This document shows positions 10,725-21,801 of a DNA stretch of 64,000 nt, piece after piece (positions within the stretch are counted from its first letter, which is position 1; every line of letters begins with the position of its first letter). The notes beneath the pieces were generated by a model. It was not told the origin of the DNA, did not search any database, and saw only the letters and a list, made by a program, of their open reading frames with translations. Source of the stretch: Porpolomopsis calyptriformis. Lineage: Eukaryota; Basidiomycota; Agaricomycetes; Agaricales; Hygrophoraceae. The stretch lies in assembly GCA_951640195.1 (NCBI GenBank), contig OX621170.1, positions 186,001 to 250,000 on the forward strand, written 5' to 3'. Both the position numbers and the translations under genes were made by a program.

Positions 10725-10986
10725 GTTTTGTTACGGATGTGGATTCACTATTCAAATCTCAAGGGTTGTTGCTCGAGAGTTGACGGAGGACCGAAGGAAG
10801 GAGCAGAGGGCTTGGCGGAAATTCCCGGCAGACCCGTTCGATCAACTTTCATCGTACATATCTACCCTTCTCCATCATCTCAGACCCCTTCAGACAATTC
10901 CTTTCCAAGCGGACATTCTTACGGCTGTTGGACACGGAGAATCTGAGTTTCAATACCCCATTGAGAGTACCTTCAATCCGCAAAGC
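10725..10986. promoter_or_regulatory. Short divergent intergenic region between NLR-B and NLR-C
   Basis: Only 262 bp separate the start codons of two divergent NLR genes. Both promoters must lie here or overlap the genes. I see no clear TATA box. Shared control of the pair is possible but not shown. Confidence 0.45.
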
Positions 10987-13900
10987 ATGGCGACATCTAT
11001 AGTGGGATCGACCGTCAACACAGTTGGTGGAAATCAGACGATCATTTATTACAATGTGGATCCAGGTAAGTTACTTCCCTGAATCTGGTTCAGGCGTGGA
11101 TTTACTCATATGCCGATGATAAGATCAAGAACGTCGCAATATCGCAGAATGGCTCTCAAAACTCAACTTCTCGGCAATGCAGTATGATTTTTTTGACAGG
11201 AGTGAAAACGGCACTGGAAATTGGCTGCTTGAATCCGAAACATTTCAGAACTGGCGGAATGGGTTGTCACAGAGGTTATGGTGTCCTGGAAATCGTATGA
11301 TTTTATTTGCATCGATGACATCGATCTTATCATTTGAACAGCCGGTGCTGGAAAGACCATCCTTTCGTAATATAATCGCTTGAATGGCTTGTTGATTATG
11401 GCTAATTGCAGTTATTCCCTAGATCTATTGTGGTAAACCACCTGCAGACATTCTTCGATCGCAATGTTGGCGTCACGTGTATTTATTGCAATTACAAAGA
11501 GCAAACGATGCAGACGGCCATAACCCTTATCGCGAGTCTGCTCAAACAGTTGGTACAAGATAGCCTGGCGATCTCTGACCACATCAAAGCGTTCTATCGT
11601 CGTCATCAAAATAAAAGCACATTTCCTACGCTTAACGAGGTTACCACCGCATTGGAGACTGAAATCAACATGTACGCAAAGGTATTCATTATCGTCGACG
11701 GCTTGGACGAATGCTCTGAAAGCGATGGATCACGATTGAACCTCCTGAGCTCCCTTCGATCTTTGACTGGACCTGTCAACATTATGGTCACCTCGCGACA
11801 CCTACCCTCGATCGAGCAACATTTTCACGAAGCGTTGCGTATTGATATTCGCGCGACCGATGAGGACGTGACCAAGTTCATTCAAAGCCAACTCCTCAAG
11901 TACCCTCATCTGATTAAACTGCAAGAGACTATCACAACTAAGATTGTTGAGAATGTGAAAGGAATGTAAGTGTCTCCAATATTATGTGAATCCAGCCAAT
12001 ATTTTGTTTCTGACCTGCCCACAAGGTTTTTAGTCGCACGACTGCACATGAACATGCTGACGCAACAGAAGACCATCAAAGGAGTCAAGAACGCTCTCGA
12101 TCAATTACCAAGTGACATAAACGCTATTTACGATCAAGCTATGGAACGAATCGAGCGGCAACCTGAGGACAACAGAGAACTAGGCACACGGGTTCTTTCG
12201 TGGATCACCTATGCTCGCCGACCACTGACTGTCGAAGAGCTGCAGCATGCTTTTGCCGTTTTACCCGATATGACGGAGATAGACCCTGACGACCTCATCT
12301 TTGATTCGCAACTGACTTCTGTCTGCGCTGGATTAGTTGTCGTTGATGGTCAACATACCGTTCGCCTTGCTCGTGAGTGGAACACGCATTATTTGAATAA
12401 TATATTAAGCACGCAATCTATACAGACTATACAACTCAACAGTATTTTGAAAATCAGCGTGAATCCAGATTTCCGAATGCTGAAGCCGATATTGCGGCTA
12501 CATGCCTCAGATATCTTTCGCTCGATGCGTTTGCGTGTGGCTACTGCGAGAGCGATGCCGATTTCGAATCCTTTTTGGCAAACAACCCATTCCTTGATTA
12601 CGCCGCCAGGAACTGGGGCCATCATGCACGTCGTCACCAAGATAGTGTCAAGGGCTTGGCAATAGATTTTCTTCAAGATGATTCAAAATTTGCATGTGCC
12701 AACCAAGTTATGCTAGTATATCGATCACTTGTGATCGGATATAGTCAAGCCTTTCCAAGGGATTTCTCTGGTGTCCATATTGCTGCTTTCTTCGACTTGG
12801 ACCAGATTGTCCGTTATCAACTGGAAAATGGTGCAAATCCAAATTTAATGGACAGCAATCGTCGAACGCCCCTCCATAGTGCGGCTAGGAAGGGAAGCCG
12901 GGATGCAATGATGATACTGATTGCGTGTGATGATACTGACGTAGATTCAAAGGACTCAGATGGCCAAACCCCACTTTCCTATGGAGCTTTGTTTGGACAG
13001 GAAGGATCCGTGGAGCTGCTGGTTGCGCGTAATGACGTTGACGCAGATTCGAAGGACTTGATTGGTCGAACCCCGTTATTGTGGGCAACCTTCTATGGGC
13101 GCGAACGTATCGTGAAGCTGCTGGTTGCTCGTGATGATGTTGACGCTGATTGGAAGGACTCATTTGGTCAAACTCCCCTTTCGTATGCCACTCAATATGG
13201 GTTCAAGGATGTTGTGAAGCTGCTGGTTGCGCGCAACGATGTTGAAGCAGATTCGAAATCCTTGAAAGGTCGAACACCCCTTTCGCATGCAGCTGAGTAT
13301 GGGCACGAGAGCATCGTGAAGCTGCTCCTTGCGCGTGATGATGTTGACGCTGATTCGAAGGACTCATTGTGTCGAACTCCACTTTCATATGCAGCTGAGC
13401 AGGGGCACGAAGATGTCGTGCAGTTGCTGGTTGCCTGTGATGATGTTGATGCAGATTCGAAAGACTCGCTTGTTCGAACGCCGCTTTCATGGGCAGCTTT
13501 GCATGGGCGCGAACATGTCGTGAAGCTGCTGGTGGCCCGTGATGATGTTGATGCTGATTCGAAGGATTCAAGCGGTCGAACACCACTTTCGTATGCAGCT
13601 TCGAGTGGGCGCGAGGATATCGTGAATCTGCTAGTGGCGCGTGATGATGTTAATACAGATTCGAAGGACTCACTTGTTCGAACGCCGCTTTCATGGGCAG
13701 CTTTGCATGGGTGCGAACATGTCGTGAAGCTGCTGGTGGCCCGTGATGATGTTGACGTGGATTTCAAGGATAAGTATGGTCTAACGCCACTTTCGTATGC
13801 AGCTCTAAGGGGGCACGAGAGTGTTGTGAAGTTGCTGGTCGCGCGGGATGATGTTGAAGCAGATTCGAAGGCCTCAGATGGTCGAACACCACTTTCCTAT

Positions 13901-14200
13901 GCAGCTTTGGGGGGGCACGAGAGTATCGTGAAGCTGCTGGCTGAGCATGATGGCGTTGATGCAGATTCGGAAGACTCGGATGGTCGAACACCCCTTTCAT
14001 ATGCAACTGAGCATGGGCACGAGAGTGTCGTGAAGCTACTCCTTGTGCGTGATGATGTCGACGCAGATTCGAAGGATTCAAGCGGTCAAACACCACTTTC
14101 ATATGCGGCTTCGCATGGGTACGAGGATGTGGTGAAGCTGCTGGTTGAAAGTCCAAGGACCAACGCAATCCCTCAGGAAAAAAATTCCATTCATCGATAA
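10987..14200 (+). CDS. NLR-C: NACHT-ankyrin STAND NTPase with about 14 ankyrin repeats
   Basis: Exons 10987-11065, 11124-11294, 11342-11366, 11423-11965, 12026-12372 and 12426-14200 give 980 codons (979 residues), fully open. Residues 1-26 hold the motif NTVGGNQTIIYYN. Next come the pre-NACHT block (WLSKLNFSAMQYDFF, GTGNWLLESETF), Walker A PGAGKT on the 25-nt exon 3, Walker B IIVDGLDECSE, TSRHLPSIEQ, a winged-helix-like region, HYTTQQYFE, and an array of 34-residue ankyrin repeats (TPLSYAALHGREHVVKLLVA type). The repeats are very alike, and two of them (13469 and 13673 onward) are almost identical in DNA, 204 bp apart. No transmembrane segment or classic effector domain is seen. It has about twice the repeats of NLR-A and NLR-B. 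Confidence 0.92.
11342..11366 (+). other. 25-nt microexon carrying Walker A of NLR-C
   Basis: Flanked by introns 11295-11341 (47 nt, GT-AG) and 11367-11422 (56 nt, GT-AG). It encodes PGAGKTIL and part of the flanking codons. Exons of the same 25-nt length and phase occur at 10328-10352 in NLR-B and 7580-7604 in NLR-A. Skipping it would shift the frame and remove the nucleotide-binding loop. Confidence 0.85.
12842..14152 (+). repeat. Ankyrin repeat array of NLR-C, 102-bp unit
   Basis: About 13 consecutive 34-residue units with the core TPLSYAA..G.E.VVKLLVARDDVDADSKD, preceded by one weaker unit. DNA identity between units is high, and a 204-bp (two-unit) duplication is visible at about 13469 and 13673. 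Confidence 0.9.
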
Positions 14201-15407
14201 TCAATAAACGTGGAAAGGCATCACAGAAAAGAAACATCGTGCGATGTTTACTCACTTCAGCTGGTCTCAACACAACCATCCCCATACCGTCACCTTCCCT
14301 CTTCTATTACGACTCACCCCCCCCCTACTTTCTACCCTCCAATCTGGCTCGTCACTCCGCTTCATGATCCAGCTCACTGTGCCCTGTTCCTCTCCCAAAA
14401 CACACCGTCCCCGCTCCATCTACTATGCCTGCCTTTTCCGCCAATCTCTAATGGTGGCCGGTAGCAACTGTGATTTCTTACAAAGTTGTCGCTCCTCGGA
14501 TCAGACGATGTTGGCCTTGTCCCACTAGCCCAAATGTCCCTTTCCGTCAATACCGTCCCAAGAGGAAGACCGCGGTGCGATTTGTCTTGCAACAATGCAT
14601 GGAGGTAAACTCAGATCTTTTCCATGCTAGCGAGAGTGGCTCTGATGTTCCCGACAGTTGTCTCACCCCTCTCCATCTACATCCTCTTTTAGTGTGAGCT
14701 CGTGCATGCGAATCGTATCTTCACAGAACACTAAGGCTGCTGCCATTGCCCAGCCCATGCTATACAATTTCACGCAGGAAATAAGCAACATGGGCCCGCG
14801 TGTTTATTCACTCGTCCAAGACAGGGGCAACCTGTACGGTGGTAGGAAGACCACCATGCTCGTCATGTTTGGTGGTCGTTCGACTAGGCTGGCCCTCGAC
14901 CCGAACCCACATACGTAGGATGACCCCGGGTGATAACGAGAATTGACGCCTTATCCATTTCTAGTCCCCTTGTTCGATTTCGAATTTCGAATCCTGTGGC
15001 GACCGTTTTTCTCGACGATCACAACGACGACGAGTGTATATCCATTCTTCCAGCGCCTTTTCTCTTCTCTCTTCCACCCACGGACACAGCACAACGCCAC
15101 AACAAAATCAGAAAAACAGAAAAAGACAAGAAAGTGTGGCTCCATTTCCCCCTCAATCATCTTTCATCGTACCTATCTACCCTACTCATCACCATCTTAG
15201 ACCCTTTGATCCGAATGGATAAATTGTAGCATTCGCTCTATCCCAAGTGAACATTTTTTTCTTTTTGTCGTAATTACTTTACACGTGACCAGATTTGTTA
15301 GATCACGTGGTCGTTCATACCCTGCTCATTAAACTCTTCGTTCCTCTCGTTGATCTGCTCTTCGTGCTAGATTTCTTAAATTCTCATCCCCATATACCTT
15401 ATTCAAC
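14201..15407. other. No gene seen between NLR-C and the LIM gene
   Basis: Short frames only, with pyrimidine-rich stretches (for example 14260-14350 and 15040-15250) that may include the UTRs of the neighbours. No RNA gene or repeat structure recognised. Confidence 0.55.
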
Positions 15408-18400
15408 ATGGGTTTTTGCCGCAGGTGCGGGGAGATCGTCGTCGGCCCTCGCTGCAAATGTGGTGGTACTCCAGTCGGTAAGTACCACCAGGTTTCCTTT
15501 TTCTTTTGGTGCTCTCTGGTTGGTTTCCCAAAGATTGACAAACTCTTAATCAAGCTCCAGTCGTTCCGTGGAACCAATTAAATCCAAAAGAAAAGATTCA
15601 AGACAGGTGGTCGAAAACCTACGTCTCAAGAGACAGATCACCTCCACGACCTCTCAATCGTGAACCACCAAAGCATACGCCGATCCCCTCCGATAACAGT
15701 CATACATCCGAATCTCCCGCAAAGCGTTTTCCTCGCCCACTGTCAACCGTCACCGCAAGCCCCGGTCCACTAAATTCACGCGTTTCCGCACACATAGCCT
15801 CTACGACATCACATACAGGACGCCCTCCTTCTCCACTCAAACAGTTTACGACCCACTTCTCCGATCCGATCCCGGAATCCGATATCCTACCTTCCCCTGA
15901 CACGTCCTCTCTCTCAAAAGTCTATGGCTCGGTTCTCCAGCCCAAAGAATCCCTAGCGACGCACTCATGCGCTATCTGTAATTCTCCATTCCTTCCTGAT
16001 GCAACAATATACCCCGATCCCAATTCCCCCTCCGACGGTACGCGTTTCCTCTGTCGCTTGTGTTTCACGAACAACGGTGGTTCGAAAGGCATGTGCTCCA
16101 CATGCACCAGACCCGTACTTACACTCAAAAGCGAGGGCGGGTTCGTATCATCTTCCGGCAAGGTCTGGCACAAACGGTGCTTCAGGTGTGAAGGTTGCTT
16201 CAAGCACATCGGCGACAAGCCTATGGTTGATCTACTGGGAAAGCCGTCATGCGCAGAATGCTTTGACAGTTGTTTGGAGCGTGATGGGGGTACTCCCAAA
16301 AAAACCCGAGATAGTGAGGGCGGCGGCGATCGTAATCATCTAGGAGGAGTGCAGAGTGGGAAAAGCAGAGAAGGCAGTCCGGCGCTCGAAGAACTTGAAC
16401 AAAGATTGGGAATCCCCAAGCGTCGAGAAAGCAGCCTGGTTTTTGAGGAGTCGTCTCCCAAAGCGACACCGGTCCGCCGAAAATCCGAGAACAATACCGT
16501 TCATAGTCCCTTGTCTCTGCGTCGGTCCACGGAAGGAATTTATTCTGAAGTGTGTCGAACTGATCTTCAAAAAGATGACCGTCCAAGTCCCGGCCTTAAG
16601 AGTCCCGAGGGAAGCATCGGTTCCAGGAGAAGATGTAATGTGAGCCCTTCGGCATATATCCGCTCTGCCAACGCAAGTCCAAAGCCAGCAGAGGACGTCA
16701 TCGATGGGTTGAGGAAGAGGTTCTCGGAAGCATCGTCCTCTCCTGCTTCCTCGCCAGGTAGGAACGAGCTGTCCCAGTTGCGCACATCCCCCGCGGTGAA
16801 GGCTTGTGCCTCACCCACGCCAAAATCGGCTTCGCGAAGTGGCTCTGTCTCTCCTCGCTGTCACGGCAGCAATCTAGATAAGGGCAGGCACAGAGAAGAC
16901 TCGATAACTTCCACTCCGGAGCTCATACCGGATTTCTCGGACACGACCACTCAATCTTCCGGGCTTGACTCACCTCCGGCTAACGATACACACGCGGACG
17001 TGTTTGGACACGGAGAAGAGACTATAAGGGTACGTGGAAGGGGAGGAAACGTAACTGTGGGCAGTCCGAAGGTTGGAAGGAGGGAGGTAAGGGAGATGTT
17101 TTTGAATGAAAAGGGTGATGGTGTTGCGGTTCCTGACGTCTCGGGGACCAATATCAGTCCCCCAAACTCCATTTCCGAGAGGAGACCATTGGGTACGCCA
17201 GGGTCCCCCACGACCAAACCACGTGCACGAAAAATCGCAACTGCCGCTCTTTCGTCTGGCGCCACGTGTGCGAGATGTCATGGGGCTATATTGGTCGTAA
17301 ATGGGAAAGCCACGGGTGGACAGTTTGTCACCGTTCCGCAGAATGGTTGCGACGACGACGACGGGCCTAAAACGTATCATACGGTGTGTTTTAGGTGCGC
17401 TGTGTGTGACCTGGTGTTCAAAGATGACGGAAAAGGCCGGGCTGTATTTGTTAGAGGCAAGGAAGGTGCTTGTCATATCGAGGTTTGTCCCATCGTCTTT
17501 GATAATCTTGGGTGATCAAAAGTGAAGTCAAATTCAACTGTAGTGCGCATCACCCTCGAAGATTGAACATATATCGGTTTCAAGCGCGACGTCTGAAATA
17601 AGCACCGTGCCTTCACCTGGTCCGATCACACACATCTCTACAGAGACATCATCGTCCAGCAGATACAGCGGGCCACCCCTCGCTGCTCCTCCTCCGACCA
17701 GCACTCCGGTATCCTTTCCCCGCTTCGGCAGTACGACGGCATGCCCCGGGTGCCACAAAAATGTATCACCGATGGAGTGGGGCGTGGTTCCCGGCCCGCA
17801 GGGTACACGATGGCATGTGGGGTGTTTGGTATGCGGTGGGAAGAAGGCGAGGGTTGGTGGAAAGGTGGAGAGGAAAAAGGGGGTGCCCGGATGTGGGAAG
17901 AAGTTGGATAGTGCGGCGAAAGGGGATGGGGAAGGTGGGATTTGGTGCCGGGAGTGTTTGGTGAGTCATCTCGTTTTCTTTGACCCCCCTGTGCTCTGTG
18001 CTCTGTTTTGAGGAGAGAACAAATCAGCTGCTTTTACCGGTGGGAACGAAGGAGTGGAGTGGTGGTGGTCATGGGTCACTCACACGCCGCTCGAAACCCA
18101 CACCGCCACATACCGGGACGAAAGGGGCGTTCGCCAAGGTCGTCGTCCCGCAGTTTACGGGAACTACGACACTCGCTCGCCAGTTTACGGGACTGGGAGG
18201 AGGCGGCGCTGATGGACTGGTGACGAGGCAGGTGACAGGGGGAGGAGGGGGCCAGCTGAGTCCTACGAGACAGTTGGGGTTGGACCGGACGGGAAGTCCT
18301 ACGAAGGGGATATTGGACCGTTATCGATGTGCGAGCCTGATTAAGCAAGTGGGGACCATCCAGGAGGGAGGTGGACCGGGAGTGAGAGAGAGACCGAGAC

Positions 18401-18513
18401 CGAAGAGCGTGATTGGGATGAGAAGCGCGAGGAGCGTTGACGAAGGACGGGGAATGTTCTTGGTGAAACAAATGACTGGGGGTGGTCGGGGTGCGAACGG
18501 TGGATGGCCATGA
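15408..18513 (+). CDS. LIM domain protein
   Basis: Four exons, 15408-15477, 15555-17482, 17544-17960 and 18028-18513, make 967 codons (966 residues). The N-terminus has a small zinc-ribbon-like piece (CRRCG...CKCG). A long Pro/Ser-rich linker leads to a first LIM unit with CAICNSPF, CRLCF, CSTC, a WHKRCFRCEGCF turn and CAECFDSC. A disordered Ser/Pro region separates it from a second zinc unit (CARCHGAIL, YHTVCFRCAVC, CHIEC) and a third (CPGCHKNVSP, WHVGCLVCG, WCRECL). The tail is Gly-rich. LIM domains are zinc-based protein-binding modules, so a cytoskeletal or signalling scaffold role is likely but not shown. The second LIM unit ends exactly at an intron, which supports the splice. Confidence 0.88.
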
Positions 18514-18880
18514 TCTTGAATGTAGTGTTGCGGACATTGTTGTAGCTCTCATTTGTTTGTTTTTTTTCAGCTCTAAAAGATATTTATTCCACAAAATTGC
18601 GTCTATCTATAAAACCAGAAAAGAATAAACACCAAATCGCATCCAGGCAAACCAGGGTTGATGAAAGCATCGGCCTTTTGCGCCAGCAAGGCCAAACAGT
18701 GAAGAAAGAAGGATATAAAAGATCACCGAATGGTATACATAAATCTATTTCCCACCCGCTACTCTTGATCCTAGCCGGTGCATCGTGGTTTGATGCAGAG
18801 GATCAGAGGAATAGAAACGAACTGGCGCTAGGAATTGGTGAATGGGTGCTGAAGGGAATGTGTGAATGGGGGTTTAGCGG
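18514..18880. other. Convergent 3' flank, no gene seen
   Basis: Lies between the ends of the LIM gene and the RlpA-like gene, which converge. Probably the 3' UTRs of both. Confidence 0.5.
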
Positions 18881-19852
18881 CTAAAGCCAACGCCAGCTGA
18901 TGTCGATGCGGCCGAGGGAGGGGTCGGCAATCGAATTAAAGGCAGAGGGGGACATATCAAGGTCGGTCACCTTGCACTCCGCGCAGCGATCAGTGATGGT
19001 CAATACGACGCTCTTGCCTTGGACTATGGGAAAGTGTTGAAGGCTGATGTTTATTGAAGTAGAATGAAAAACGTACAGGAAGCCTCGACTTGACGACCGC
19101 AAACGGGATTGTTGTTCGGGTTTGAACTACTGTAACCACTACGGGTAAAGAAGTCAATGATTGATAAAAGAGGGGGGAAAAAAAAGTGGGATTGGCACGC
19201 ACGGGAAAGAGTCGTAGAGCAAGTGCGACACTGCACAAATGTGCTGGCTATCATTGTTGGTGATTCCACAAGCACTGCATGAGTTGGTCAGTTACGAAAA
19301 GCAGTATTAGCCGAGGGGTATGTACCCTAGACCAGTGGCGTAGAATGTTCCTGCGGGAAAAAAAAAAAAAACGGAGATTAGATGGAGCAGAATAGAGAGA
19401 TAGGGTAAATGCAAACCTTGGCCCGACTGAGTCCCGATCATGTAACTGGGCAAGCCGCTCTTGGGTGCGGAACTAGTGGTGGTATGCGACTCTTGAGTGG
19501 TGGGTGTTGGGGTGTGTGAGGGAGGAGGGTTGGTGTGTGAAGGGGGAGGGTCAGTGTGTGAGGGTGCGCCAGTGTTTAAGTGGCCGCCGACAGCCGCGGA
19601 AGATGTCTCAGATGGGGTATGAGAGGTGGTGGTGGTGGTGGTGGCTGCAGGAGGAGAGCGATGCTTGCATCGCTTGCTGAGAGACCTCCTGCGAACTGGC
19701 TGTGGAGCTAGAGCGAGTGGTTCGGGAACGGGTACGGGGTTGCGTGGGACGAGCGCATGACGACGGTGGGCGTTGTGTATGGCGTTCGGGGTGACGAGGG
19801 AGGTGGCGGAGAGGACGAGGGAGAAAAGGACGAGTGAGTTGGCGAAAAACAT
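18881..19852 (-). CDS. RlpA-like double-psi beta-barrel secreted protein
   Basis: Five exons, 19417-19852, 19326-19350 (25 nt), 19203-19274, 19077-19138 and 18881-19023, sum to 246 codons (245 residues). Residues 1-20 form a signal peptide (FFANSLVLFSLVLSATSLV). A basic stretch and a long Thr/Ser/Pro linker follow, then the barrel domain: GTFYATGLGACG, INNDSQHI-type region, VCGRQVEAS, KSVVLTITDRCAEC and DLDMSPSAFNSIADP ending GRIDISWRWL. The motifs match fungal RlpA-like or expansin-like DPBB domains. The protein is likely secreted or wall-bound; these domains can bind or loosen polysaccharide, or inhibit proteases, so substrate is open. The gene follows the LIM gene tail to tail. Confidence 0.88.
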
Positions 19853-20209
19853 GATTAGGGAGTGGAAGGAGAGGAAGGAGAGGGAGGATTAAAGGAGGGA
19901 CAGTTCAAGACGTCGTTTTTAAAAAAGAGGGGAAGAAAGTCTAAATGACTGCACGTGCTTAAGGCACTCTAACCTACCTCCGTTCAGTATTCCGTATACC
20001 TCCATCCAATTTTAATTTGTACCCCAAGATTCAACCTGCCACCTTCACTTTCTGAGGTCCGGGATTGCAAACGCGTGGACAGTGATGTTACTAGGTCATC
20101 CCAATGAACGTGTCTCCAACCTGTTTATTGAACATGAGACAACTCGAGAAGGAACGCGCAGAAATCAAAGTAAGGATGACTGTAACCGGGCCAGGTAGCG
20201 GGCGATATT
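19853..20209. other. No gene seen
   Basis: Upstream of the RlpA-like gene. Includes A/G runs and probably that gene's promoter. Nothing else recognised. Confidence 0.5.
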
Positions 20210-20938
20210 CGCTAGTGTTCTTCTGTCAGAAAACAAGAATAAGATTCAGAAACAATCCCGCGGCTTACCTGCAGATACACGTTCGGTTGGATCCTCGGGA
20301 TTGCAATGTGCGTAATCTTGGCTTCTAAGGGAAGCTTGGCTATCGACGTCACTGGGTATCGTCGATTCGCCTTCCACAGCGTACGAAATCGCGCTCGTAG
20401 CTGGCCCTGGAACTTCGACTTCATCAAACCCGCTCTCTAGCAGCAACTCACCACAGCGGTCGGTTGATGAGCGATTGGTTCACCGGCTTCAGATGCGGTA
20501 TACTTTCAGTCACCGTGTTCGACGGAACAGTGCAAAGTGTCAACGCTGTATCAGTCCCAATCTTCGCCTGTACTTTCACCCGGGCAAGACATTGAAGGCT
20601 TCCCATTTTCCGTACTTGCGTGAAGAATATATGTTCACATCAGGGTGTGACAATCGAGAGAATTAAGAAATCGTACTGTATGTCAGCTTCAGTTCCACTC
20701 CAATCACAACAGAGCCTTCTCCCGTCCCCCCCGCCCTTTCTTCACCGCAGTCTTGGACGTCTCTTTCCAAATCCGATAGACAATCTCCTCCGTAAGAGTA
20801 GAAACCGTTTCCAGATTCTCCCCCCCACCAAACTCCGCCAAGAACTGAGAAACACCGTCGACGGGGCTTGACACGGACTCGGTATCCATAACACCAGACA
20901 GTCCAGTAACATGTACTTTGTTCTGTCCAGCCTAGTCA
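20210..20938 (-). pseudogene. Broken copy of the DUF4140/DUF4139 gene
   Basis: Pieces of the minus strand match the intact gene at 31160-33138. Examples are the exon-2 start (minus strand, near 20938), the VDGVSQFLAEFG segment, ETVSTLTEEIVYRIWKETSK, and SIAKLPLEAKITHIAIPRIQPNVYLQV with the following intron (20212-20427). The copy lacks exon 1, joins DTESV directly to the VDGVSQFL block (a deletion of about 200 bp against the intact gene) and has frameshifts. It keeps the intron after the YLQ block, so it came from genomic DNA and not from a processed transcript. It ends about 100 bp from the start of POP5 copy 1. Confidence 0.85.
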
Positions 20939-21037
20939 TTAGTAGGATAAATTGTCCGGACGATTCCCGCCAGACTTGAGATCATGCAAGAGTGTTTTGA
21001 GAACGAAAGCACTTGATGGAACGATCGAGCTGCGTTC

Positions 21038-21719
21038 ATGGTTCGGTTCAAGGTAAGGGATCATCCTCATCCCAGCTAAAGTGCATCCAACAACAATCCA
21101 TCGTAGAACCGATGGTTTCTCGTAGAATTTATCCCAATCGGAGACAACACACATTCCTTCAACCCGTTGAACACCAAGCAAATCTGGCCTGCACTCAAGC
21201 AGAGCGTGCTGAATCACTTTGGTGACACTGGCTGGGGCGCAGTTGGTTATTCGCTCACTCGTTCTGTGTTTCCCCCCTTGATTATCTTTTTTTTTTGAAC
21301 TGACGCAAGATGGCAGTTAAATATCATTCACCGACAACGAATATATGTATAATACGAGTGGCCAGAGAACATTACCGGATCGTTTGGGGCGCTATCACAT
21401 TGCTGTCCGATATCGAAGGTCAGCCATATCTACCGCGCGTCGTTCACGTTTCAGGTGAGCAAACTTGCCATTTATTATCATTCATTATTTTATTTTTTTT
21501 CGACATAGGTACGATTAAACATGCCCAGTTGGCTGCGATAGCCCACAACCGAGAAGTCGTTGCGCGGTATCGAGCACGGGCGATGACACCAGGTGAGTTC
21601 GATACTGCTTATCGTTCTGGTTATTTTGCTGATGACACTCACGAGTAGCCGCATATCGGGACTCATATGAAGAGTATCTCAATACGAGCAATGCTGAGAT
21701 CCAAGCCTTACAGGATTAG
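21038..21719 (+). CDS. POP5: RNase P/MRP subunit POP5, copy 1
   Basis: Five exons, 21038-21052 (15 nt), 21107-21260, 21317-21454, 21509-21592 and 21649-21719, sum to 154 codons (153 residues). It starts MVRFKNRWFLVEF as in POP5 orthologues, then FGDTGWGAVGYSLTLKYHSP, the REHYRIVWGAITLL block and VVHVSGTIKHAQLAAI near the end. POP5 is a small RNA-binding protein subunit of nuclear RNase P (tRNA 5' processing) and RNase MRP (rRNA processing). The first exon codes for only five residues. A nearly identical second copy lies at 24284-24973 on the other strand. No stops, so both could be functional. Confidence 0.88.
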
Positions 21720-21801
21720 CCAGCTTATTTATTAATGAGTAATTTGCCCTTCTCGAGAAGTATGGAATATCTATCATGGTGAAGTACATAGCGTTTCTTG
21801 T

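Noticed and set aside
12389..12676. Minus-strand frame across NLR-C intron 5
   Set aside because: Covers real introns and exons of NLR-C in a wrong frame.
13192..14285. Long minus-strand frames opposite the NLR-C ankyrin array
   Set aside because: They mirror the repeated ankyrin DNA in another frame; no domain of their own.
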